From G963704535 sp963704535 (GTDB lineage Bacteria > Chloroflexota > Chloroflexia > Chloroflexales > Roseiflexaceae): a stretch of 64,000 nucleotides of DNA. The notes under the pieces are model-generated. The model made no database searches and was not told the DNA's origin. It was given only the letters and a program-made list of their open reading frames with translations. This document shows positions 55,246 through 62,823 of this stretch, in pieces (position 1 is the first letter of the stretch; every line of letters starts with the position of its first letter). The position numbers and the translations under genes are program-made. The stretch spans positions 9,486,001-9,550,000 of the forward strand of contig OY969916.1 in assembly GCA_963704535.1 (NCBI GenBank), given 5' to 3'.

Positions 55246-56401
55246 TCAGTCATCTGCGCTCGAAGGAACCAAATACAATAACAGTTGCTCGTCAACTCGC
55301 ACGCTGAGAACCTCGCCATCCGGTATCCCCAACTGCGCCAATGTCCAGTTGGACCAATAATTTTCCGCCGTCACCTGAGAGGTGACGCGCGCAATCCGGG
55401 GAGTACCACAATCGAGGCAAAGCGCGGTCGCCGCATCAATAAGTCCTTGGGGCTGCCCAACTATCTCGCGGCGCTCGCAACTTGGGCAATCGAAGGATAA
55501 TAGCAGATCACGGCCCAGATCAAGCGTTGGTAAGCCTTCCAGCCGCTCTTGTGCCAGCGAGAGTATCTCGCGAGCAGTGAGTCTGTTCGCCTGTGTTGGG
55601 AGTGGAATGATCTGCGACCAGTCGAGTGGTGCATGGTTAGGACATGCCTTGTCGCGCCCCAGTGTTGTGCGGTGCATTTTCCCTGCCATGCCATTGTAGA
55701 CCAGGGCACTGCCGTGAGCTGTCGGCCAACCAGAAAGAAAACTTATCGCCTCCTGAGCCAGCAACCCACCGATGACTGCGGTGGTTGTCGCCGTGGTGGC
55801 AATGGTATTCTGATCCAGCACTGGACGAAATCCATTAGTGCATGAGTAGCGGAGCCAGATATTCTGTTCGTTCCGCCGGTGTGAGCGTGCAATCAAAGCA
55901 GGGATCCTTAACTGTGAGCAACGCACGCACTTCGCCACCAAACGCCCACATCCCCGCGTCTAGCAGTGGCACTCGTGCGAGGATACATTTCCGGCTGAGA
56001 ACCGAACGTGCCCCTTGATTATCCAGGCAGCCCAGCGCCAGTGTACAACGATGGAGGCGCCCCAGGCCAAGTGCGAAGCGCAAGTCACCGTTGAGGGCTG
56101 TAGAGCGGATGGCCGGGTTGAGCCGCTTAATCGCTCGAACAGCAGCTTGGGCTTTTGGCTCACCGATGACCGTCTCGTCAAATAATACAGTCCGGCTCAA
56201 ATTCAATATCTCGACCCGATCCATATCGACAATCAGGAGATGCCCCACACCGATCAGCGCCAGATTCTTAAGAACCTCATTGCCCAGTGCCCCTGCTCCC
56301 ACAACCAACACAGTAGCTGCCGCCAAGCGCTCCTGACTCCAGCCGCTAATCAATCGATGTCGGGTGTAACGGTCGTTGTCGTCGGCCCAATCGACGGTCA
56401 T
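55246..56401 (-). CDS. E1-like ThiF/MoeB adenylyltransferase, frame disrupted near 55870
   Basis: About 384 residues. Adenylation domain: ATVLVVGAGALGNEVLKNLA (nucleotide loop), LLIVDMDRVEILNLSRTVLF, LDNQGARSVLSRKCI and PLLDAGMWAFGGEVR. After PCFDCTLTPAER the frame moves +1 to YSCTNGFRPVLDQNTIATTA, the candidate catalytic-Cys region and crossover. A C-terminal zinc knuckle pair follows (FDCPSCERREIVGQ, LCLDCGTPRIARV). The start codon overlaps the RING-like gene stop (ATGA), so it is coupled. It would activate a Ubl for the adjacent E2. Confidence 0.87.
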
Positions 56402-57018
56402 TGCGATGCTCCTGGCTGCTCATCTACAAAAGGCGCACCAGTAAAGGCACAGTACCTGTGGTGGCTACCACGATTCCAGGTATCCCAGCAGGTGAGATGG
56501 CGTGTCAGATCCTGGTGAAACACACCCCCGCAGTTGCGCCCACATGGGCAGCGAACCACTTCATCGCCGGGACGCACCGTATGGCGGCAGATTGGGCACC
56601 TGCGGAGAATCAGGCGGGATCGAGCTTGTACCAGTTCCGTCACTACATCAGTAGTGGGGTTCCAGCTTACGCGCAGGCCACGTAGAAAGGCGACCTGCAA
56701 CGTTGCATCGAGTGATACTGAAGTGGAGGGTATCTGCGTAAAGCCTTGTGCCTTGCTCCAGCAGAGCAAGCTGGTGTGAGGATCTTCGTGTAGCATCCTT
56801 TGCCAATTAGCCTGTAACTGCGTTGGCTCTGGACGAACGTAATCGTCCTTGCGAAAGGAGTGGTGGCACACACGGCATGTTTGTAACAGCCAATGCGAGT
56901 ATATTGTTGTCACACGCGACTTTTGGCCGTCCTGTATGTTCCCATTGCGGGGATCCCGCGCCATTCTAATACCGTGTTCAAACATCACTTGTAGCTCGTC
57001 GTGTGTCATGCCTTTCAC
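56398..57018 (-). CDS. RING-like zinc-binding protein, candidate E3
   Basis: A 206-residue protein. The N-terminal half has a small Cys/His cluster (C48-x2-C51, later C86). The C-terminal half has an eight-ligand pattern C141-x2-C144-x12-C157-x-C159-x3-C163-x4-H168-x5-H174-x2-C177, with C190 near the end (RRCPICRHTVRPGDEVVRCP). The spacing fits a RING or related binuclear treble clef. Placed first beside E1, E2 and JAB, it is a natural candidate ligase; this is inference. Start is GTG at 57018 or ATG at 57009. Confidence 0.78.
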   Translation of the reverse strand: MKGMTHDELQVMFEHGIRMARDPRNGNIQDGQKSRVTTIYSHWLLQTCRVCHHSFRKDDYVRPEPTQLQANWQRMLHEDPHTSLLCWSKAQGFTQIPSTSVSLDATLQVAFLRGLRVSWNPTTDVVTELVQARSRLILRRCPICRHTVRPGDEVVRCPCGRNCGGVFHQDLTRHLTCWDTWNRGSHHRYCAFTGAPFVDEQPGASQ

Positions 57019-57028
57019 TGCCTCTCTA

Positions 57029-57150
57029 AGGCATGTTTCAAAAGCGGGCCGTTCTACTTTACAATGTGGGTGGGGGAGACTGAGGGGGCTGCCCCCTCAA
57101 ATCCCCTTTTTCCCACAGTGCAAACTGTAAAGTCACTTTGAAACATGCCT
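57029..57150. repeat. Nested MITE-like element supplying the 3' end of the HTH gene
   Basis: Perfect 14-bp ends aggcatgtttcaaa/tttgaaacatgcct. Inside lies a second copy of the tttacaatgtgggtggggg variant with its own ctttac/gtaaag ends. The 122-bp element holds the last codons and stop of the HTH gene. Confidence 0.9.
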
Positions 57151-57389
57151 AATGACTCCTTATCATCACGTAATTGGTGGAGAAGCTCCGTTGACAGTGT
57201 ACAACATCGTCCAACATCCAGAAATGCTCGCAACTCAGCCTTAGCAATACGAGTCTTATGTGGCCTTGAGCTAAAAGCTGGAAGGTAGCCCTCACGAATG
57301 GTTCGATATACATACGAATGACCCACGCGGAAGATCTCAGCAACCTCGCGCATAGTCAGCAGGTCTGGATAGCGATCAAGCGCAATCAC
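57054..57389 (-). CDS. Excisionase/MerR-like helix-turn-helix protein, first gene of the operon
   Basis: A 111-residue protein from a GTG start. Residues about 9-60 form an excisionase-type winged HTH (LLTMREVAEIFRVGHSYVYR, TIREGYLPAFSSRPHKTRIA). The tail from about residue 92 (KRGFEGAAPSVSPTHIVK) is encoded by a MITE-like element, so the original C-terminus was replaced or extended. It may regulate the operon behind it or be a relic of a mobile element. Confidence 0.75.
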   Translation of the reverse strand: MIALDRYPDLLTMREVAEIFRVGHSYVYRTIREGYLPAFSSRPHKTRIAKAELRAFLDVGRCCTLSTELLHQLRDDKESLGMFQSDFTVCTVGKRGFEGAAPSVSPTHIVK

Positions 57390-57468
57390 ATGGCACCTAT
57401 GAGAGTCCCCAAATTGGCATGTGCGACACTATTCTATAACCAACAGACTTATCTGTCTATAACAATAG

Positions 57469-57809
57469 CGGCTCTCTCAAACCAAGGCATACAAAAAGGC
57501 GTATCAAAAACGGAAAGTGTGGGTTGAACCATTGTTCGGTGAGGCCAAGAGTGGCATGGCTTAGAGCGGTTCCGCTTACGCACCCTGGCGAAGGTGAATT
57601 GTGAAGGGCTAGTGACGGCGGCGGGGCAAAACCTCAAACGGCTGCTGGCAGCGCAGGGCTCGGGTCGCCGGTGGTTCCCGAACGGAGCCGCAGGTGTGCT
57701 TGTGGGGTCGGTTATGCAATTGATAGGCCGTACCTGGATGGGTACGGCCTACAGCTATCAAAGGGTAGGAAGTTTGCTAGGTAACAATTTTCCCTATCAC
57801 AAGACGTAG
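57469..57809 (+). pseudogene. C-terminal remnant of an IS1182-like transposase
   Basis: AYKKAYQKRKVWVEPLFGEA, then after a one-base shift WHGLERFRLRTLAKVNCEGL and VTAAGQNLKRLLAAQGSG, match the end of IS1182-type (DDE_Tnp_1_6) transposases. The catalytic N-terminal part is missing and no inverted repeats were identified. It marks the upstream border of the Ubl/AAA operon. Confidence 0.75.
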
Positions 57810-57819
57810 CGTAATAGGC

Positions 57820-58239
57820 TTACCGTGCGAGCGTTATCAGCGCCGGGACGCGGTCGAACATCCAGAACCCAATGACCATGCCGATGATTGACGCATTGAG
57901 CGCCCATGCGATTGCAATCCAAATCGCGCTGAGCCACCAGCCAATTAGCAGGAAGTAGAGCGCGCGCAGTAGAAACGGAACCTGCGGCACATCGCGCCCG
58001 ACGACACGACCAGTCGTGGTCAGAACCAAATCGCTGCGGTTGGGCTTGAGAGTTACAACCTGTGGCAGCCGGTTGAGCATATACAGACCGAATGGCAAGC
58101 CGATGATTGTTAGGCTGAAAATCCAGGCGACCACGGCCCAGATACCGCTGAACCACCAGCCAATCAGGATAAAATACAGCGCACGAACGAGCAGTCCTGG
58201 CCCGTTCTGCTGTGATACTACGATTGTTTGCGATTGCAT
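57820..58239 (-). CDS. YccF-family inner membrane protein
   Basis: A 139-residue protein with two copies of the YccF unit: RALYFILIGWWFSGIWAVVA, LTIIGLPFGLYMLNRLPQV and RALYFLLIGWWLSAIWIAIA, SIIGMVIGFWMFDRVPALI. Four membrane segments. Function unknown. The frame is complete. Confidence 0.88.
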   Translation of the reverse strand: MQSQTIVVSQQNGPGLLVRALYFILIGWWFSGIWAVVAWIFSLTIIGLPFGLYMLNRLPQVVTLKPNRSDLVLTTTGRVVGRDVPQVPFLLRALYFLLIGWWLSAIWIAIAWALNASIIGMVIGFWMFDRVPALITLAR

Positions 58240-58356
58240 GTTCTACTCCTTGAACGGCGCGCCTGTTTATCTGTCAGTTAGTGTAGTGCGCCTCTGTTCA
58301 TGATACGTAGTGGCCGGTGGTTTGTTGCAATAATGTTGTGGCCTGGCGCCCGCGCC

Positions 58357-60618
58357 CTATCTCGCGCCGGCCCGCCGCTGCCGCTGCTCAAGCCGCGCCC
58401 ATACCCGCTCGGCCGCCGCCCGAAGCCGCCCCTGCTCAACCGGATCGAGTGCGCGCTGCCCATAGCGCGCCAGCGTCACCAGCTCGACAACCTCGCGCAG
58501 CGCGCTGGCGTCGCCGTCCAGGTGCGGCTCCAGCAGCGTGCTATACTCGTGGAGCGTGGCCCCCGGCGGCCACGGGACGCCGGCCCGCGCCCCGTGGCGC
58601 TCCAGAAGTATCTGCACCTGCGCGACCAGCGGCGCCGGCGCGGCGCGGCGCCCCCACCAGATCCCCGCTGCCGAGATCACTGCCACCGCCACGAGGGCGG
58701 CCAGCCAGATTAGCGGCCCATTGCCGCTGGCCGGCTCTACCGCCGGCGCCGGCTCGCCCACCGGGGCCTGCGGCTCCTCGGCCTGGCCCCGCGCTGGCAG
58801 CGGCCGGATGGGCGTCGGCTCGAAGGGCAGCCAGCGCCCATCCACATACAGCTCCGGCCAGGCGTGCGCGTCAGCCTCGCGGACGACGTAGACACCGCTG
58901 GCCTGATCGTAGGCGCCGGTGAAGTAGCCGGTCGCCACGCGGGCGGGGATGCCCAGGCTGCGCGCCAGCACCGCCATCGACGAGGCGTAGTAGGTGCAGT
59001 AGCCGTGCCGCATCTCAAAGAGAAACTGATCGACGGCATCGCCGCCGGAGAGCGGCCGCACCTGGTAGGTGTAGGGCAGCTCGCGCAGCGCGCCTTCGAG
59101 CGCCAGCGCCTGCTCATACACCGGCTTGCCCTCGCCGACGATCGCGCGGGCATACTCGCCGACGCGCGGCGGCAGCGGCGGCAGCGCTAGGTAGCCGCGC
59201 AGATCCGGCGGGGGGGCGTCCTGCACCGGTGGCCCTGCCAGCTCCTGCGGGCGCGAAAGCACCTGGTAGCGCGCGACCGGGTCGCGCTCGGTCAGCGCGG
59301 CGATCGTGCCGTCGGCGAGTTGCTCGCCATTCGCGGCGACGCTGACGGCGATGATATCGGGCAGCCCAAGCAGAAGCTGCCGGTCGGCGCCGACATCCTC
59401 GATCTCCTGGAGGATCGCGCCGGGGAACGCGTCGGCGACCGGCGCGAGCGCCTCGATCGGACGCACGCGCGCGTCGGTCGTCCAGGCGCGCCCATTGTAG
59501 ATGTTGAACACGCGGGCGCGCCAGTAGTGCGGGGTCGGCGATTGTGGGAGCGGCGTATCCAGCCGCACCCGCAGCGCGACCTGCTCCGGCGGGCCTGCTT
59601 CCAGCGAGTAGCCCAACTCAAGCGCCGGAAGCTTCGAGAGGCCCACATCCGCCTGCGACGGCGTCGTTCGCTGAATATTGCGCTCCAACACCGCCAGCCC
59701 CGAAGGCATATCGACCTCGCGCCACAGCAGGTCGGCCAGCGGGCTGCCGACCGTCGTGGGCAGCAGCCAGGCGACCAGGATCATCACTATCACAAGGCCG
59801 GTGCTCCAGGCGATGACATCCTTGCGTAGCTCGTCGGAGAAATCGATCCGCGCCCGTTCCCAGGCCAGCTCGCGCCGGCCGAACCCGCTGGCGGTCGTCA
59901 GCAGCAGCAGCAGCGCCACGCCGACGACCAGCACCGCGCTGGTCCCGCCGCCGACGAGCGCCGTCAGCGTCAGCCCGGCCAGCAGCGGCAGCGCCCAGCC
60001 GTACAGCCCGCGCCGCTCGGTCAGCGCGCGGCCCAGCGCTAGCGCCCCCACCCAGGTGAGCATCACCCCGCCGGCGGCGACCATCAGCCGTGCGCCGCGT
60101 TCGCCAGCGTCCGGCGCCATCCGCAGATCGCGCCAGACGCGCGGGAGCGACTCGGCCAGAAAGGCGGTCGTCCCGCTTATCGGCGGCTCGGCGGGAAGGC
60201 CGCGCATGACCGCCCTGATCCATTCGATCAGCGCCACGCCATCCTGAAACAGCAGCCCGAATGGGGGCAGCGCTTGATCGACCGCCACCACAAAGACCCC
60301 ACCGACGGCCACCACAACCACGAGCCAGAGCACGATGCGTAAGAGCTGAAACGTGACTGTTCTTTGTTCTTTGTTCTTTGTTCTTTGTCCTTTGTTCTCC
60401 GTGGTCGAATCTTGAGAGATGGCCGGGGAGCGCCCGCTGCGCATGCCCACGACTAGCCCCAGCAGACCGGCCCAGAAGAAGAGTTCGGATGGCAAGTTCA
60501 GGGGACTGCTGGCGCTCGCTGACGCTGGGCACAGCGCGGCGGCAAGCGCCAGCAGCGCCTGCGGCCAGCCGATACGTGGGCGGTAACGCCGAGCCAGCGC
60601 CATCACGAGGTCTTCCAT
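58357..60618 (-). CDS. Transglutaminase-like membrane protein (DUF3488/TgpA type)
   Basis: A 753-residue protein. An N-terminal block of membrane helices (WPQALLALAAALCPASASAS, LYGWALPLLAGLTLTALVGG) leads to a long extracytoplasmic part with a transglutaminase core: MRHGYCTYYASSMAVLARSL (Cys), YFTGAYDQASGVYVVREADA, HAWPELYVDGRWLPFEP (His, Asp). Then come one membrane helix (PLIWLAALVAVAVISAAGIW) and a cytosolic DUF4129-like tail. The start at 60618 excludes an N-terminal reading through 30-bp tandem repeats. A heptamer repeat (60355-60402) is translated as QRTKNKEQRT. Confidence 0.9.
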   Translation of the reverse strand: MEDLVMALARRYRPRIGWPQALLALAAALCPASASASSPLNLPSELFFWAGLLGLVVGMRSGRSPAISQDSTTENKGQRTKNKEQRTVTFQLLRIVLWLVVVVAVGGVFVVAVDQALPPFGLLFQDGVALIEWIRAVMRGLPAEPPISGTTAFLAESLPRVWRDLRMAPDAGERGARLMVAAGGVMLTWVGALALGRALTERRGLYGWALPLLAGLTLTALVGGGTSAVLVVGVALLLLLTTASGFGRRELAWERARIDFSDELRKDVIAWSTGLVIVMILVAWLLPTTVGSPLADLLWREVDMPSGLAVLERNIQRTTPSQADVGLSKLPALELGYSLEAGPPEQVALRVRLDTPLPQSPTPHYWRARVFNIYNGRAWTTDARVRPIEALAPVADAFPGAILQEIEDVGADRQLLLGLPDIIAVSVAANGEQLADGTIAALTERDPVARYQVLSRPQELAGPPVQDAPPPDLRGYLALPPLPPRVGEYARAIVGEGKPVYEQALALEGALRELPYTYQVRPLSGGDAVDQFLFEMRHGYCTYYASSMAVLARSLGIPARVATGYFTGAYDQASGVYVVREADAHAWPELYVDGRWLPFEPTPIRPLPARGQAEEPQAPVGEPAPAVEPASGNGPLIWLAALVAVAVISAAGIWWGRRAAPAPLVAQVQILLERHGARAGVPWPPGATLHEYSTLLEPHLDGDASALREVVELVTLARYGQRALDPVEQGRLRAAAERVWARLEQRQRRAGAR
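60355..60402. repeat. In-frame heptamer repeat (ttctttg) inside the transglutaminase gene
   Basis: Five tandem copies, four perfect. Encodes a Lys/Glu/Arg/Thr-rich stretch between two membrane segments. Confidence 0.88.
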
Positions 60619-60666
60619 GGCTGCCAGTATAGCGTCACGAACATTATGGCGCAAATAGAACCCTGT

Positions 60667-60816
60667 AAGGCGGTCCCTCCGTGGCCGCCCGACCACAAGG
60701 CGGTCCCTCCGTGGCCGCCCGACCACAAGGCGGTCCCTCCGTGGCCGCCCGACCACAAGGCGGTCCCTCCGTGGCCGCCCGACCACAAGGCGGTCCCTCC
60801 GTGGCCGCCCGACCAC
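60667..60816. repeat. Five exact tandem copies of a 30-bp repeat
   Basis: Unit aaggcggtccctccgtggcc plus gcccgaccac, no variation and no spacers. Each unit contains a near-perfect REP-like hairpin with a 5-nt loop (ggcggtcc-ctccg-tggccgcc). It lies between divergent genes, so it overlaps their promoter region. Confidence 0.95.
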
Positions 60817-60935
60817 AGAACTGTGAAACGTGATGTTTGGCTATCCGCATCTGTTATGGGGCTACCGGCGTTTTAACACAGTAGGAAGCATCGCAATTGT
60901 AAATCGTAAATCGCCTCTACACCAGGAACGCCACC

Positions 60936-62619
60936 ATGTTGACCCCAGCCTCCCACGCCCGCCATATCCCGCTGGCCGGCTCGATGACGATCTTTCTACT
61001 TGGTGGGCTGGCCGGGCTAGCGGCCTCCTACGACGCGGCTCTCAGTGCCCGGTGGCTGCTCTGGCTCACCGCCGGCGCCGCGCTCTACATCGCCATCGTC
61101 ACGCTGGCGCGCACCCCCAAGCGATTGATCGTGGCCGCCGCCCTCCCAGTGCTGGCGGCAGCCGCCGGCGGGCTGCTACTGGCAGCCCAATATCGCCACC
61201 TCGGCTTTGATCGCAAGTTCGGCGTGGTGGCCCGGCTCGGCGAGCTACTCAGCGCGCCATTTCCAATCATTGTAACCACTCATATCGACGCAAACGCCGC
61301 CGCCGGATTCCTTGAGGGTGCGCTGCCACTGGCGATCGGGCTCATGCTGGCGACCGGCGGGTGGCGGCGGGTGGCCTGGGCCTCAAGCGCACTGCTGATT
61401 GCCCTCGGCGTGCTGCTTACCGCCTCACGGGGCTCTTGGGTTGCGCTGGCTGTCGGGGCGCTGCTGGGCGGGCTGGCGCTCGCGCGACGACGCCTCAAAA
61501 CAAAGGGGGAGTTTGAGGGGGAAGCCCCCTCAAGAACCCCTCTTCCACTATCAATCTCTAAGCGAGGGTTGTTAATCATTGTGATCGTAGGGCTGGCCGG
61601 CATCGCGATGCTGGTCGTGGGGCAGACGGCGGCGCAGCAGGCGTTCGAACTCGGCGGCCTACCGCGCGACCGATCGGCTGACGCTCTACCGCAATAGCCT
61701 GTTCCTAGCACTCGATTTCCCTTTCAGCGGCATCGGGCCGGGTGCGACCTTCGGCGAGATGTACTCGCGGTTCCAACTACTGATCCTGGTGCCCTTCGTC
61801 GGCTACGCCCATAACCTGTTCCTGGCTGTCTGGCTGGCTCAGGGTCTGCTGGGGCTGCTCGGCTTCGGCGCGCTGATCCTGGCGTCGGCGCGGCTGATCT
61901 GGCGCGGCCTGCGCGGCGAGGGCGGCCCGATCAACTGGGGCGCGGCGATCGGCTGCGCGGTGGTGCTGCTCCACGGCCTGACCGACGCACCACAGTACGA
62001 CACCTCCTGGGCAGCGTTGCTGATGGCCTTCGCGCTGCTTGGCGCCGCGGTCGCCGGCGCGCGCCTGGCCGATGCGCGGCCGCCGATCTGGATACGCCTT
62101 GGTCGCGGGCGTTCGCTGGCGCTGACCGCCGTGTTGCTGGTCGCGCTCCTCTTCGCCGGCCCGTCGCTGCTCGCCGCCGCAAGCGCGAACATCGCGGCGG
62201 TGCTCCAGGCGCGGTCGCTCCTGGAGCCGCTCCCTGACCACGAGCGGGCCGCGCTGGGCGAGGCGGCTGAGACGTGGGCCGACCGTGGCCTCGCATTCAC
62301 CCCCGCCTCGATGGCCGCCGGCAAACGGCGCGGCCTCCTGGCGCTGACCGCGGGCGATTTCGGCGCCGCCATCCGGCTGCTGGAGCCGGCCCTCGACCAG
62401 GCCCCGGCCGACCAGTCGATCCGTAAAGCGCTCGGCTACGCCTACGTCTGGGATGGGCGCCTAGCTGAGGGAATCGCGCTGCTCAAGCGGCTGGACCGGG
62501 CCGCCGAGGTACAGCAAGAGCTGGACGTGTGGCCTTTCGCCTGGGAGCAGGAGCGCCGTGCGGACCTGGCCCAGCGGGCGCGGGCGGCGGCGGCGCTGTG
62601 GGCGGGACAGAGCCCATAG
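60936..62619 (+). CDS. O-antigen ligase/polymerase-like membrane protein with TPR tail, frame disrupted near 61660
   Basis: About 560 residues, multi-spanning. The N-terminal half has SMTIFLLGGLAGLAASYDAA, NAAAGFLEGALPLAIGLMLA and VLLTASRGSWVALAVGALLG (Wzy/WaaL-type RG motif). The second half, after a +1 shift, reads RLTLYRNSLFLALDFPFSGI, GPGATFGEM and VGYAHNLFLAVWLAQGLLG (ligase His region), then soluble TPR-like repeats. A palindromic repeat (61500-61566) is translated in frame as KTKGEFEGEAPSRTPLP. The role is polysaccharide polymerisation or ligation. Confidence 0.83.
61500..61566. repeat. Palindromic element inserted in frame in the ligase-like gene
   Basis: aaacaaagggggagtttgag, core gagggggaagccccctc, tail ttccactatcaatctctaag. 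Same family as the 17.7- and 24.9-kb arrays. Confidence 0.88.
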
Positions 62620-62823
62620 CCGGATGCTCGACTTCACAGTAACCCTGGGCCTCATGCATTGGTGATCAACGCGCGTGTTCGCCGCCCGACCCGGCCCGGT
62701 AAACCGCTACTATTTTGCTACGAAAACGGTAAAGATAGCACGCCCATCCTCATATAGGATAGGGCTGTGTCGCACGTATCATCGGCTCGTGCGCGACTAC
62801 CCCATGGTTGATGTACGAATGCG

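Noticed and set aside
60667..60816. Possible CRISPR array
   Set aside because: Units are directly contiguous with no unique spacers, and no cas genes are present. The same applies to the arrays at 17688 and 24926.
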